Assembly: GCA_964509505.1 (NCBI GenBank)
Contig: CAZDYP010000002.1
Coordinates: 9,996-73,995, forward strand
Length of the DNA: 64,000 bases
Direction of reading: 5' to 3'
Source of the DNA: CAZDYP01 sp964509505
GTDB taxonomy: Bacteria > Chloroflexota > Anaerolineae > JACRMK01
Shown here: positions 35,996-44,953 of the stretch, piece by piece
How the letters are laid out: every line of letters begins with the position of its first letter
Position numbering within the stretch: position 1 is the first letter of the stretch
Notes under the pieces: generated by a model
What the model saw: only the letters and a program-made list of their open reading frames with translations
What the model was told of the DNA's origin: nothing
Database searches by the model: none
Program-made: the position numbers and the translations under genes

Positions 35996-37773
35996 TTTCC
36001 CAACCTCGCAATCTCTTCTTCCACAATCTTCGCCTCCAACTTTTTGTACAACGGCTTCGGCTCGCGCAATGTTTGTCCCGCCTTCAATTCGCTGGGTTGC
36101 CAATGATCGCCTGCGGTGGGATGCTGATAGACGAGCGCACGATGAGACGATTGATTTTCGTTGAAGGTCGCAATGTCTATGGCGCCGCTCAATGTGCCAT
36201 CGTAACCGAGTTGCGCGTGCAACGCTTCGGTCGAGAAGGGGAGGAAGGGATGGAACAACACTTTGAGCGAATCAATCACGCGCAACGCCGTATAAATGGT
36301 CGTCGCAGCGCGCGTACGCTCAACCTTAATTTCCTTCCACGGCTCGCGCTCGTTTAAGTATTTGTTCGCCTCGCGGGCTAGCGCCATCACCTCCGCTTGC
36401 GCCTCGCGGAAATGGCAATGCGCCAGCAAATCGCCAATCGGCTCAAAGCCGGCTTCAACTTTGGCGATGAGCGCTTGGTCGGTCTCGTCCAACGCGCTGG
36501 GTGACGGCACGCGCTTATCGAAGTTGCGATAGGCAAACGTCAGCACGCGGTTTGCCAAGTTGCCCCATGTGCCAACGAGCTCATCGTTGTTGCGGCGCAA
36601 GAAATCCGACCACACCCAATCGCTATCACGCGTTTCGGGCGCAACTGCCGTGAGATAATAGCGAATCGGATCAGGGTCGTAACGCGCCAGCGCATCGGGC
36701 AACCATACCGCCCACTGGTCGCCCTTCGAGAACTTGCGCCCTTCGAGGTTCAAGAACTCGTTGGATGGAATGTCGTAGGGCAGGTTCAACGACTTCTGCC
36801 CGTCATCATACAAGCCTTGCGCACCCATCAAAATGGCGGGCCACATGATGGCGTGGAAGGGAATGTTGTCCTTGCCGATGAAATGGTAGATGCGTGCCTC
36901 AGGGTTATACCACCATTGTTTCCACGCATCGGGTGTGCCATTATTTTTTGCCCATTCAATCGTCGCCGACAGGTAGCCAATGACCGCCTCGAACCAAACG
37001 TAGATGCGACGATCATCCCAACCTTCGATTGGCACAGGCACACCCCACTCGAGATCGCGCGTAATGGCGCGCGCAATCAGCCCATTGGCAACATAGTTGT
37101 GCGCGAAGCGCGAGACGTTGGGGCGCCACAACGCGCTTTGCTTTTCGAACCATGCGAGCAACGGCTTGCTTTGCGCGGGCAAATCGAGATAGAAGTGTTC
37201 CGATTCTTTCACGCTGACTTTGTGCGGCGCGTCGCCGGGCTTTGCCAATTTGCACTGCGGCTCGCCCAAGTCAAGCGCGTCCAGCACGCTGTCGCATTTT
37301 TGGCATTGGTCGCCGCGCGCTTCTGGAAAGCCGCAGACCGGACACTTGCCATACACATAACGGTCAGGCAGAAAGCGTTGGTCATGCTCGCAATACAGTT
37401 GCTTCGTCGGTTGCTTGAAGATGAGCTCAACTTCAAGCAAGCGAGTGAAGATGTCCTGGGAAACTTTGTGATGGTTTTCCGTATCAGTATGCGTGAACAA
37501 ATCGAACGTCAAGCCCAAGGCGCGAAAGTCTTGGAGAAACGCCTCGTGATAGCGCAAGAACAATTCGCGCGATGTGACGCCTTCCTTATCCGCTTCAACT
37601 GTGACGGGCGTACCATGCGAATCGCTGCCCGACACCATCAGCGCATGATTGCCGCGCAAGCGATGATAGCGCGCGAAAATATCGGGCGGCAGATACGCGC
37701 CCGCGACATGTCCCAAATGTGAGTAATTGTTCGCGTAGGGCCACGCGACCGCAACGAGAATATATTCGTTCAT
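35992..37773 (-). CDS. metG: Methionyl-tRNA synthetase
   Basis: 593 residues from the ATG at 37773 (AAGGAG 6 nt upstream). The class I signatures are the HIGH-like YANNYSHLGHVAG and the KMSKS-like GRKFSKGDQW. A zinc knuckle with CPVCGF and CQKC follows the connective insert. The anticodon-binding helix bundle ends the protein, and no C-terminal tRNA-binding OB domain is attached. It charges tRNA-Met with methionine. Upstream lies TACAAT as a likely -10. Confidence 0.95.
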   Translation of the reverse strand: MNEYILVAVAWPYANNYSHLGHVAGAYLPPDIFARYHRLRGNHALMVSGSDSHGTPVTVEADKEGVTSRELFLRYHEAFLQDFRALGLTFDLFTHTDTENHHKVSQDIFTRLLEVELIFKQPTKQLYCEHDQRFLPDRYVYGKCPVCGFPEARGDQCQKCDSVLDALDLGEPQCKLAKPGDAPHKVSVKESEHFYLDLPAQSKPLLAWFEKQSALWRPNVSRFAHNYVANGLIARAITRDLEWGVPVPIEGWDDRRIYVWFEAVIGYLSATIEWAKNNGTPDAWKQWWYNPEARIYHFIGKDNIPFHAIMWPAILMGAQGLYDDGQKSLNLPYDIPSNEFLNLEGRKFSKGDQWAVWLPDALARYDPDPIRYYLTAVAPETRDSDWVWSDFLRRNNDELVGTWGNLANRVLTFAYRNFDKRVPSPSALDETDQALIAKVEAGFEPIGDLLAHCHFREAQAEVMALAREANKYLNEREPWKEIKVERTRAATTIYTALRVIDSLKVLFHPFLPFSTEALHAQLGYDGTLSGAIDIATFNENQSSHRALVYQHPTAGDHWQPSELKAGQTLREPKPLYKKLEAKIVEEEIARLGK

Positions 37774-37807
37774 TGGAAGCTCCTTGTTTATGCTGTGATT
37801 GTAACAT

Positions 37808-37881
37808 GGGTAATAAGTAATGCGTAATGAGTAATTGGTAATTGAACAGGGGTAATCACTAATCACTCATTGCCCATTACG
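37808..37881. repeat. Heptamer-unit inverted repeat (GTAAT type)
   Basis: Nine units in perfect phase (GGGTAAT, AAGTAAT, GCGTAAT, GAGTAAT, TGGTAAT, then CACTAAT, CACTCAT, TGCCCAT) form two arms upstream of metG. One of the clearest members. Confidence 0.9.
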
Positions 37882-37945
37882 GCTCTCCCGACTTTGAGGT
37901 AGGAGGCATCGAGAGACGCCTCCCACGCAATTTCCCCAAAAAGAA

Positions 37946-37968
37946 AAGCCACTCATGACGAGTGGCTT
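37946..37968 (-). terminator. Terminator of the GT2 gene
   Basis: AAGCCACTC/GAGTGGCTT stem, followed on the minus strand by TTCTTTTTGG, about 50 nt behind the stop codon at 38017. Confidence 0.75.
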
Positions 37969-37980
37969 GGTCGTAACCTA

Positions 37981-38011
37981 GACCTATCAGGTTTTGGAAA
38001 CCTGACCGGTC
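37981..38011. repeat. GACCTATCAGGTTT palindrome
   Basis: GACCTATCAGGTTT and AAACCTGACCGGTC around TGG; a member of the AGACCTGTCAGG palindrome family (others at 8147, 38861 and 53335). Confidence 0.7.
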
Positions 38012-38016
38012 TGGAA

Positions 38017-38835
38017 TCAATTCCCGTTATACTTGCCTCGCCAGTCGTTGAGACGCACGCGCAACACATCACCAAAGTTACGCATCGAATCGGTGAGTGG
38101 ATTCACTTTGGTCATCGTCCCATAGCGCCACTCGGTAGGCACCTCTTTGACCTTATAGCCGCGCTTCAGCGCGAGAAACAATACTTCGACATCGTAGGCA
38201 GTCACCGCTGCTCCTTTCACCTTCTTCGCCTGAGCGCCATACAGCTGCACACGCTGGAAAATATCGTGCGCGGCATCGGCGCGGAACATTTTGAAACCAC
38301 ACTGCGTATCTTGAAACTCACCCACCGTAATCAAGCGCGTGATGAAATTGAAAATGCGTCCCATGAGATGGCGATAGAACGGCTCGCCGATACGTTTGGC
38401 GCCCATCCCTTCGCGCGAGGCAATAGCAATCGCGTAACCATTTTGCAACCAAGACGCCAGCTTTTGCTCTTCTTCAATCGGCGTCGCCAGATCAGCGTCG
38501 CAAACTAAAATGTGGTTGCCACACGCCTGCAAGACGCCTGTGCGCACGGTATAGCCTTTGCCACGATGCTCGTTTTGGATGAGGCGCACCTGCGTGTGTG
38601 TTTGCGTAAATTCTCGCGCGATGGCGGCAGTGCGGTCCGTGCTGCCATCATCTACGATGATGATCTCGATGGGATAAGTTTGTTCGCGGAAGTAGGCGAT
38701 AACGCGGCGTAGAGTATCGGCTAGACGCTTTTCCTCGTTGTAAGCGGGAATAACAACAGATAACTGTGGACGATTCTGATTATTGATAGTGCCAAACTCC
38801 TTCTCCAAAATCAGCGAGCGTGCCACATCATACAA
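38017..38835 (-). CDS. GT2 glycosyltransferase, dolichyl-phosphate-glucosyltransferase-like
   Basis: 272 residues with the GT-A nucleotide-sugar fold: LSVVIPAYNEEKRLADTLRR, IIIVDDGSTDRT, GKGYTVRTGVLQA and the metal motif CDADLATPIEE. DTQCGFKMFRADAAHDIF and AYDVEVLFLALKRGYKVKEV are typical of the Alg5/DPM1-like branch that loads sugars on polyprenyl phosphate. No membrane segment is fused. It likely provides a lipid-linked sugar for the envelope glycan genes in the next 10 kb. A terminator follows. Confidence 0.88.
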   Translation of the reverse strand: MYDVARSLILEKEFGTINNQNRPQLSVVIPAYNEEKRLADTLRRVIAYFREQTYPIEIIIVDDGSTDRTAAIAREFTQTHTQVRLIQNEHRGKGYTVRTGVLQACGNHILVCDADLATPIEEEQKLASWLQNGYAIAIASREGMGAKRIGEPFYRHLMGRIFNFITRLITVGEFQDTQCGFKMFRADAAHDIFQRVQLYGAQAKKVKGAAVTAYDVEVLFLALKRGYKVKEVPTEWRYGTMTKVNPLTDSMRNFGDVLRVRLNDWRGKYNGN

Positions 38836-38860
38836 TGGGCATGGGGCTTCGTCAAAATAA

Positions 38861-38892
38861 GACCTCGCAGATTTCCGAAACCCTGCGAGATC
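38861..38892. repeat. GACCTCGCAG palindrome
   Basis: GACCTCGCAGATTT and AAACCCTGCGAGATC around CCG. Similar to the acnA hairpin (AGACCTGCGA) and the AGACCTGTCAGG family. Confidence 0.65.
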
Positions 38893-38898
38893 TGCCCC

Positions 38899-39390
38899 TC
38901 ACACCCCTTCGTCATCCTCACGCTCCAAGCCCGCTTCGCGCAAATTTTTCCGCAAGCGTCGCGCCAGCGTCAGCGCGTTGCGCAGCAGGTCCTCTTCTTC
39001 GATGGAGGCATCGTCGGGCATGGTCGCCATGGCTTGTCGCAAAGCGTCTTCCATGCGCGCGTTGTGTTTGGTAATCATCGTCGCGATGTGTTCCATCGTC
39101 AGCTCGCGCGTCTTGAGTTTGACGCGTGGGCCCGAGAAGAATCCCATGCTCTCCATATCGCGTTCATATTCCGCTTTTTCGTCCGCGTCCAGCCACTCCA
39201 CGCCTTCGTTGTGATCCACCTCGCCCATCGGCTCGATCGCTTCGTCGGCAAGCACCTGCTCTGTGAACACGGCGAGCGATGGCTCTGCATGAACGCCACG
39301 CCACTCGTTCCACAGCTTCTTGACCGGCACCACAATATCCGCATCGCGCTCCAGATACGCATGCACCCAGGCGCGTAATTCAGCGGACAT
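38899..39390 (-). CDS. Hypothetical protein
   Basis: 163 residues from the ATG at 39390, set by GAGGAAAG 5 nt upstream. It opens MSAELRAWVHAYLERDADIV and is rich in Glu, Asp and Met, with helices LTMEHIATMITKHNARMEDA and LLRNALTLARRLRKNLREAG. There is no signal peptide, membrane segment or known motif. It lies between two GT2 genes on the same strand, but its part in sugar transfer is unsupported. I do not recognise the family. Confidence 0.7.
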   Translation of the reverse strand: MSAELRAWVHAYLERDADIVVPVKKLWNEWRGVHAEPSLAVFTEQVLADEAIEPMGEVDHNEGVEWLDADEKAEYERDMESMGFFSGPRVKLKTRELTMEHIATMITKHNARMEDALRQAMATMPDDASIEEEDLLRNALTLARRLRKNLREAGLEREDDEGV

Positions 39391-39435
39391 TTTTGCTTTC
39401 CTCATAGTTCAATCTCCAAGCTCTAATCCTCTAGG

Positions 39436-40398
39436 CTAAAGCGCTGCTTTGTCATTTCCTACTAACCACTCTGCCCAATACGCATCCGTCACTTGACATT
39501 GCGCTTGAATGGCTTGTCGTTTGGCAAGCATCTTCGGCAAGCCCAGCAAACCCGCGAGCTGTCCGCGCAAGCGGGCTCGCGCAGCAGCGCCACGCCACGC
39601 CCGCAAGGCCTCGCTCGTCACATGCCATTGCGCTGCGAGAATACGTCGCCAATGGTTGCGCCACAACGCGCTTGGATAATTTTTGGCGATGACCCACAGC
39701 TCGTTGCGTCCCACAAAAAACGATGCAAGCGCGCCGCCGCCCGTCGCGCTGAGTTTGTGATAGACGATGGCGCGCGGCGCATACACGCAGCGCCAACCTG
39801 CTAGCTGTGCGCGCCATGCCAAATCAACATCTTCACAATACGCAACGAAATCTTCGTCAAATAAGCCAATGGCGTCCAGCATCGTCTTGCGATAGAGCGC
39901 CGCGCCGCCACACGGCGCAAAGATAAAATGCTCGTTATCGTATTGCCCTGTGTCTTTTTGCCACACTCCGCGATTGCGCGGACGCCCATCCAACCCGTAT
40001 GTATCGCCTGCATTGTGCAGCGTGTCGCGTTGAGCGAACAAGCGCATCTTCGACGCCGCCATGCCCGCTTGCGGTTCGCTCAACAATGCGGACGCTAATT
40101 CACTCAACCACGTTGGCTCGGCTTCGGTGTCATTGTTAAGCAAAGCGATCAGTTCGCCGCGCGCCGCGCGAATACCGTGATTGACGGCGCCCACGAACAC
40201 GCGGTTCTGCGGCAAGGCGATGAGCTGCGTGTTGGGAAATTCACGACGCACGTACGCGGTCGTTTCATCCGTCGAGCCATTATCAACGAGGATGACTTCA
40301 AACGGCGCATACGTCTGCGCGCACAACGACGCCAAACAGGTTGGCAGATGCGCCATGCCATTGTAGGAAGGGATGATGACGCTAACCAAAGGTGACAT
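39436..40398 (-). CDS. GT2 glycosyltransferase, rhamnosyltransferase-like
   Basis: 320 residues from the ATG at 40398. LVSVIIPSYNGMAHLPTCLA, VILVDNGSTDET and ALLNNDTEAEP are the GT2 nucleotide-sugar motifs; the acceptor side shows GGAALYRKTMLDAIGLFDED and YCEDVDLAWRAQLAGWR (the ED catalytic base). This is the WbbL-like layout that adds rhamnose or a related sugar. The neighbour rfbD (dTDP-rhamnose synthesis) fits. It is soluble or peripheral. Confidence 0.9.
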   Translation of the reverse strand: MSPLVSVIIPSYNGMAHLPTCLASLCAQTYAPFEVILVDNGSTDETTAYVRREFPNTQLIALPQNRVFVGAVNHGIRAARGELIALLNNDTEAEPTWLSELASALLSEPQAGMAASKMRLFAQRDTLHNAGDTYGLDGRPRNRGVWQKDTGQYDNEHFIFAPCGGAALYRKTMLDAIGLFDEDFVAYCEDVDLAWRAQLAGWRCVYAPRAIVYHKLSATGGGALASFFVGRNELWVIAKNYPSALWRNHWRRILAAQWHVTSEALRAWRGAAARARLRGQLAGLLGLPKMLAKRQAIQAQCQVTDAYWAEWLVGNDKAAL

Positions 40399-40399
40399 G

Positions 40400-40468
40400 G
40401 TGAAAAGCAAGAGGAAAGCAGCAAGAGTGGGCGTGTGTCTTTTTGCTTTCTTCTTTCTTGTTACTTAC
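40400..40468. repeat. Heptamer-unit inverted repeat (AGCAAGA type)
   Basis: AGCAAGA, GGAAAGC and AGCAAGA pair with TTTTTGC, TTTCTTC and TTTCTTG, between rfbD and the rhamnosyltransferase-like gene. Confidence 0.75.
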
Positions 40469-41289
40469 CGCTGCTGCAGACAGTCTCTCAGCGCTGCGCG
40501 CCACGAGCGCAACGTCACGCCGAGCGCTGCCGCGCGGTTGTTACGAAGCGCGCCATAGGCTGGGGGCTTGGCAGCGCGCGGAAATGAGGCAATAGGCTCA
40601 AGCGGATAATCGTGCTTGCCCACTTCATCCAGAATCGCGCGCGCAAAATCATAACGACTCACGGCGCCTGCATTGGCGAGATGATAGACGCCATAGCGCG
40701 GGTGGCGCAATAGCTGTGCGATGGCGACCGCCAAATCAAGCGTGTAGGTGGGCGAACCAACTTCTGTCGTGACCATGCTCAAGCGTGAACGCTCATGCGC
40801 CAATTGCAAGACGCGCGTGACAAAATTTTTGTGGTCACGCGCATACACCCACGAAGTGCGCGCGATATAATGACGCGGCGCGAGTTCCCTTGCAAAGTGT
40901 TCGCCCGCCAACTTCGTGCGCCCATAAGCGCTTAGCGGGTTGGTCGCGTCATCCTCATCGTACGGTTCGCCTTTCGCGCCGTCGAAGACGTAATCGGTGC
41001 TAATATAAACCAGCGCCGCATTGAGCTCGGCGCAGGCCAGCGCGACATGCTTCGCGCCTAGCGCGTTGATACGATAGGCTTCATCGGGATTGCGCTCGCA
41101 GCCATCCACGTCAGTCAGGGCGGCGGCATGGATGACGACTTCAGGGAACAGCGCAATGATGGCAGACGTGGCTTGAGCGTCGCCCACGTCCAAGGTTTGA
41201 TGATCGAGCAAAAGCAGTTGATGAGCTTTGAAAACGGTTTGTAGCGCGCGACCCACTTGGCCATTCGCGCCTGTGATAGCGATACGCAT
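40465..41289 (-). CDS. rfbD: dTDP-4-dehydrorhamnose reductase
   Basis: 274 residues. The SDR signatures are GANGQVGRAL (NAD(P) loop), LTDVDGCE, YISTDYVFDG and YGRTKLAGE with the catalytic Tyr and Lys; RTSWVYARDHKNFV is family-typical. It makes dTDP-L-rhamnose for surface polysaccharides. RfbA, B and C are not in the window. Its stop overlaps the adjoining heptamer repeat. Confidence 0.92.
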   Translation of the reverse strand: MRIAITGANGQVGRALQTVFKAHQLLLLDHQTLDVGDAQATSAIIALFPEVVIHAAALTDVDGCERNPDEAYRINALGAKHVALACAELNAALVYISTDYVFDGAKGEPYDEDDATNPLSAYGRTKLAGEHFARELAPRHYIARTSWVYARDHKNFVTRVLQLAHERSRLSMVTTEVGSPTYTLDLAVAIAQLLRHPRYGVYHLANAGAVSRYDFARAILDEVGKHDYPLEPIASFPRAAKPPAYGALRNNRAAALGVTLRSWRAALRDCLQQR

Positions 41290-41290
41290 G

Positions 41291-41420
41291 GTGACAAGTG
41301 ACGAATAGCCAATGGCAAATGGCAGATAGCCAATGGCGCATGGCGCTCTGACAGCGTAGTTTGCGGTGTCGAAGAACGCTCTCTGCCATTTGCCAGCTGC
41401 CGTCTGCTATTCGCTATCGC
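41291..41420. repeat. Heptamer-unit inverted repeat (GGCAAAT/AGCCAAT type)
   Basis: GACGAAT, AGCCAAT, GGCAAAT, GGCAGAT, AGCCAAT, GGCGCAT, then a loop and GCCATTT, GCCAGCT, GCCGTCT, GCTATTC in phase. Both arms lie in the spacer between two envelope genes. Confidence 0.85.
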
Positions 41421-43237
41421 CGCAGCAATTTTGTTGTGACGACTGCGCTCCATGGCAATGAGCGCGTCCAGTTGAACAGCTTCAAGAGACGATGCAGGAT
41501 GACGAGCGCGAGCCAATACGCGATGGCAGTGAGGATGGCCAGCGGCGCGGCGAGCGCGCTCAACAGCGTCACCGAAGCCATGCTCCACAGCTGCCAAAAT
41601 GCCCACACCCGATCACCCAGATACCATTGTGCCTCAAGGCCATTGAGGTAATAGCCCAGCGCAAACGGAATGCTATTGAGATACACACTCCACAAACACA
41701 CCAACCAAAAGGTGATAGTGATGCGCGTGCGCGAGGCGGTGTCACTGCGCCAATGGTAGATGATGGTCAGCAAGCCGCCGAAAGCTAACGCGAGCGTCAA
41801 GCGCGCCGCTAGGTCGCGCAAGAATGGCTCGGCGGCGCTGAGGGCGCTGAACGAGTAGAGGCGACCATCGAATAGATACAGCGCGTGCGCTAGCGCGTTT
41901 ACGCCCACAGCCATCACAGCCGTGATGACGACGCGCAAGCCTCGCTGCCACCAAAAAAACCACAGCGGTAAAACGATGATGAATACGGCGAGCGGCGCGC
42001 GCGCTAGTCGCTCGCGTGCGATGCGCGTGAAGCGAGCGACACGCATATCATGCTGCGCTTGTTGCGCGGCGAGATAGGCGATGCGAAAAGCATTGTCATA
42101 ATTTTTGACTTCCAACGACGAGCGTGCGACTTGCGCATCTTTCAAAGCGGCTTCGCTCAACTCGCCGCCGATGGCGTTGAGATAAACCAATCCGAGCTCG
42201 CGTTGTTGTTTCGCCAACGCAATCGCTTTGGTCGCGCGCTGTGCGTCGTTGAGCGCGAGCAGCGAAAACAGGATGTTGCCTTGTGACGCGCTGGGAATAG
42301 GGCTGCCCAGCAGCGCGGCGATGGTCGGCGCAATGTCTGCTTGTTGGATGAGTCCGTAATCCCCTGCTTTGATATGCGCGCCAACGGCGACGAATGGCAC
42401 GTGCGCCACGATATCCTCCACGCCGCCGTGCCCACCACGATCAACGTGCCCATGATCGGCGGTGATGATCAGCGCTGCTTCCTGCAAGTTTAATGCCGTT
42501 GCCAATTTTGCGATGAGTTGGTCGGTGTGCCAGGCTGCTTCACGATATGCTGGACTCGTTGCGCCGTGTTGATGCGCGGTCACCTCAGGCAACGCGAAAT
42601 AGACGAACACGAAGTTAGGGGCAAAATGTTCTAGGAAGGAGATGGCGACGGCGGCGTTGCGATGATCGCTGATCGCAAGATCGTCGTCGTCGCTGAAAAA
42701 TACCTCGTGCGTGTTTTGCGCCGAGACCATTGGTTTCCACCAATCCCGTGCAGCGATAGCGACGTTAAGGTTGGCGCGACGCGCGCTGGCGAACAGCGTT
42801 TCGGGAATGCGCGCACGCGCGACGCCTGTATTCGTCAACGCCGCATCGTTGATTTCAGGTTCAGCGCCTGTGACGATGGTCGTCCACGCAGGATGCGATA
42901 TTGTCCACGGGACGGCGACGACAGCGGTTGCGCCTTGCGCGCCCAAGCGTTGCAACGTCGGCATGTCGCGCACGGCGTCTGTGCGCAAGCCATCCACGAC
43001 CACTAACACGACTTGCGACACGACGCCTTCGGTGGCTTCGCCCGCCGAGGGGTATTTGGCTAAGGGCGTGCGATAGTTGACGACGGAATCTTGTCCGCGC
43101 ATAAGCAACAGGGCGCTCGCGCCGCTCAGCCCCCACATTAACAACGCCATCAACACAAACGGCGCGAGCCGACGCAGCCAGCCCGCGCGCGCTTCGCTAA
43201 AGCGGCGATAGAACGATTTGGCTAATGGGTCAGGCAT
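41414..43237 (-). CDS. Membrane-anchored alkaline-phosphatase-superfamily enzyme
   Basis: 607 residues from the ATG at 43237, 7 nt behind TATAAT (leaderless); upstream codons are repeat DNA. One N-terminal membrane segment (FVLMALLMWGLSGASALLLM) leads to an outward alkaline-phosphatase fold: VVLVVVDGLRTDAVRD (metal Asp), WTISHPAWTTIVTGAEP (Thr nucleophile region), LPEVTAHQHGA and LIITADHGHVDRGGHGG (metal Asp/His). Several membrane segments follow at the C-terminus. The plan recalls GPI-ethanolaminephosphate transferases and type I phosphodiesterases. It probably transfers or removes a phosphorylated group on envelope glycolipids; the substrate is open. Confidence 0.85.
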   Translation of the reverse strand: MPDPLAKSFYRRFSEARAGWLRRLAPFVLMALLMWGLSGASALLLMRGQDSVVNYRTPLAKYPSAGEATEGVVSQVVLVVVDGLRTDAVRDMPTLQRLGAQGATAVVAVPWTISHPAWTTIVTGAEPEINDAALTNTGVARARIPETLFASARRANLNVAIAARDWWKPMVSAQNTHEVFFSDDDDLAISDHRNAAVAISFLEHFAPNFVFVYFALPEVTAHQHGATSPAYREAAWHTDQLIAKLATALNLQEAALIITADHGHVDRGGHGGVEDIVAHVPFVAVGAHIKAGDYGLIQQADIAPTIAALLGSPIPSASQGNILFSLLALNDAQRATKAIALAKQQRELGLVYLNAIGGELSEAALKDAQVARSSLEVKNYDNAFRIAYLAAQQAQHDMRVARFTRIARERLARAPLAVFIIVLPLWFFWWQRGLRVVITAVMAVGVNALAHALYLFDGRLYSFSALSAAEPFLRDLAARLTLALAFGGLLTIIYHWRSDTASRTRITITFWLVCLWSVYLNSIPFALGYYLNGLEAQWYLGDRVWAFWQLWSMASVTLLSALAAPLAILTAIAYWLALVILHRLLKLFNWTRSLPWSAVVTTKLLRR

Positions 43238-43244
43238 ATTAGAG

Positions 43245-43250
43245 ATTATA
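43245..43250 (-). promoter_or_regulatory. -10 of the phosphatase-family gene (leaderless)
   Basis: TATAAT on the minus strand with a 7-nt spacer to the ATG at 43237; no Shine-Dalgarno. Confidence 0.55.
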
Positions 43251-43407
43251 AGGGGCAAATAGCAAATGACAAATGGCATGTGGCATGTGGCATGTCGCAT
43301 GTGGCGTGTGAAACATGAGATGCAAAACTTGCTACTTGCTACTTGCCACTTTGCCATCTGCTACTTGCTACATGATACTTGACACTTGATACATGACACT
43401 TGATAAT
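43251..43407. repeat. Large heptamer-unit inverted repeat (GGCATGT / TGCTACT)
   Basis: About 22 units of 7 nt in phase: AGCAAAT, GACAAAT, GGCATGT (repeated), then TGCTACT, TGCCACT, TGATACT and ATGACACT-type copies. It forms the whole divergent spacer between two envelope genes and runs up to the -10 of the right-hand gene. The longest member here. Confidence 0.9.
43402..43407 (+). promoter_or_regulatory. -10 of the 43414 membrane-protein gene (leaderless)
   Basis: GATAAT followed by 6 nt and the ATG at 43414; no Shine-Dalgarno. The hexamer itself is made of repeat units. Confidence 0.45.
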
Positions 43408-43413
43408 GCGCCT

Positions 43414-44847
43414 ATGTTCATCAAACGCCTCGACAGTTTGCTGTTGCTTGTCCTCATCACAGCGCGCGTGCGGATTGACACGATTGCCGACCTCACCGCG
43501 CCGCGTCCCGTCGAGACGATTCAGAAAGTTGCATGGCTCAAAGCGTTGCTATCGGAGCAAGCCTGGCAGCTGCTTGAGGATTGGCTCACCGACCCGCTCT
43601 CCTTGTTGCTCATCGCCATCACATTTGGATTAGCGATGGTCTATGTGCTGCTTGACTTGAAAGCTGAAGATTCAAAGTTCAAAGGTCAAGGTTCAACCTC
43701 TCATCTCCACCCTCCCAATAATGACCCCTTACCCATTACCCATTACCATTTGAAACTGTGTCTTATCTACGCCATCGTCTTCATTACCGTCATCGCGCAA
43801 GCGTCGTATCTCATCCTGTTACGGCGCGTGACGGGACCCGCGGCATACACCCACGATGGCGGCGTGATTCAAACCGAAGCAACCTTGCAATTCTTGTTGC
43901 AAGGCAAAAACCCCTACGTTGAAAATTACACCCAAACGCCGATGGCGCAATGGGGGCTTGACCCCCGCACGGCGTTATATCACTATCCCTATTTGCCGTG
44001 GACCTTTCTCTTTTCGCTGCCGTTCTATCTGGTGAGCCATGCGACGCTCGGCTGGTATGATCAACGCTTCGTTTATCTTTTGTTGTTCATCCTCATGCTG
44101 CTCATTGCGCCTCGTCTGGCAGATGGGCGTATGGAGTCGTTGATCTTGACGATGACATTGGGGCTCAATCCTATCATGGGCAGCGATGTCATCTTTGGGC
44201 AGAACGATTCGTTCGTGTTGTTCTGGTTGATCTTGGCATTGTATCTTAGCCATTGGGAATTGGTAATTAGCAAGTGGCGAATATCTCGTGGCGTGCTGTC
44301 GCTGATTGGTTTTGCTTTAGCCTGCGCCTCTAAACCGACCGCCTGGTTCTGCGCGCCCTTCTTCTTCGCATACATGCTGCGCGCCACGGGTCACATAGTG
44401 AGCGCCAAGCAATTGCCAATTACTAATTACTTGCTACGTCTTTCTTCTTTCTGCATCCCATTCCTGCTCATCGTTCTCCCCTTCTTCCTCTGGGATCCAT
44501 ACCACTTCTACGACGACGTGTGGGCATGGAGCGCCGGCACGTCGCCGACAGCGTATCAGATTCGCGGCTGGGGCTTGGCGAATTTCGTGCTTGCCTTCAA
44601 TTGGGTATCATCGCGTCTGGACTATTTTCCATTTTGGATTCCCGAGCTCATCGTCTGCGCGCCGTTGCTCGTCGTCTTGCTGCGTCGTCAGTGGCGTGAG
44701 AACACTATCGCTCACATAGCCTGGCATGGCGCATTGTTGTTGTTCGCGTATGCGTTCACCTCGCGCTTCTTCAATGAAAACTATCTTGGCTTCATCGTCG
44801 GCTTGCTTGCCGTCGGCGCGTGCATGAGACCAGCTGTTGAAGGTTGA
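43414..44847 (+). CDS. Polytopic membrane protein, GT-C glycosyltransferase-like
   Basis: 477 residues from the ATG at 43414. There are about ten membrane segments, and two Asp-rich outer-loop motifs: YTHDGGVIQTEATLQFLLQG with NPYVENYT, and GQNDSFVLFWLILALYLS. These are in the style of GT-C/GT87 polyprenyl-sugar transferases and mannosyltransferase-like proteins of Chloroflexi. Two heptamer-repeat inserts are translated inside it (43655-43754, and the paired arms at 44251 and 44407), all in cytoplasmic or loop stretches. It overlaps the next gene by 4 nt if that gene begins at 44844. Confidence 0.8.
   Translation: MFIKRLDSLLLLVLITARVRIDTIADLTAPRPVETIQKVAWLKALLSEQAWQLLEDWLTDPLSLLLIAITFGLAMVYVLLDLKAEDSKFKGQGSTSHLHPPNNDPLPITHYHLKLCLIYAIVFITVIAQASYLILLRRVTGPAAYTHDGGVIQTEATLQFLLQGKNPYVENYTQTPMAQWGLDPRTALYHYPYLPWTFLFSLPFYLVSHATLGWYDQRFVYLLLFILMLLIAPRLADGRMESLILTMTLGLNPIMGSDVIFGQNDSFVLFWLILALYLSHWELVISKWRISRGVLSLIGFALACASKPTAWFCAPFFFAYMLRATGHIVSAKQLPITNYLLRLSSFCIPFLLIVLPFFLWDPYHFYDDVWAWSAGTSPTAYQIRGWGLANFVLAFNWVSSRLDYFPFWIPELIVCAPLLVVLLRRQWRENTIAHIAWHGALLLFAYAFTSRFFNENYLGFIVGLLAVGACMRPAVEG
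43655..43754. repeat. Heptamer-unit inverted repeat inside coding sequence
   Basis: GTTCAAA/GGTCAAG-type units and CTCTCAT...CATTACC units lie in frame within the 43414 gene and encode a K/S/P-rich loop (SKFKGQGSTSHLHPPNNDP). The reading frame is kept through about 100 nt. Confidence 0.85.
44251..44286. repeat. Left arm of an intragenic heptamer inverted repeat
   Basis: TTGGGAATTGGTAATTAGCA is complementary to the arm at 44407-44441, 120 nt downstream in the same gene. It encodes SHWELVISKWR. Confidence 0.75.
44407..44441. repeat. Right arm of an intragenic heptamer inverted repeat
   Basis: GCAATTGCCAATTACTAATT pairs with the arm at 44251-44286. It encodes KQLPITNYLLR between two membrane segments. 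Confidence 0.75.
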
Positions 44848-44953
44848 AAGTTCAAAGGTCAAGGGTGATGTTCCATCTTTCATCTTCTATCTTCCGTCCT
44901 CCGTCTCCCATCTCCCGTCTCCTGTCTTCCGTCCTTCGTCTGCCATCTGCGCT
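44834..44953. repeat. Heptamer-unit repeat across a gene junction (TTCCATC type)
   Basis: Seventeen units in unbroken 7-nt phase (GTTGAAG, GTTGAAA, GTTCAAA, GGTCAAG, GGTGATG, TTCCATC, TTTCATC, TTCTATC, TTCCGTC...). They cover the end of one gene and the first about 25 codons of the next, whose N-terminus reads FHLSSSIFRPPSPISRLLSS because of it. Confidence 0.92.

Noticed and set aside
36817..37722. 301-codon plus-strand open frame
   Set aside because: It lies fully antisense to metG, whose motifs are clear; no ribosome site.
43251..43407. Possible tRNA or structured ncRNA gene in the repeat-rich spacer
   Set aside because: No cloverleaf or T-loop signature; the structure is explained by heptamer arms.
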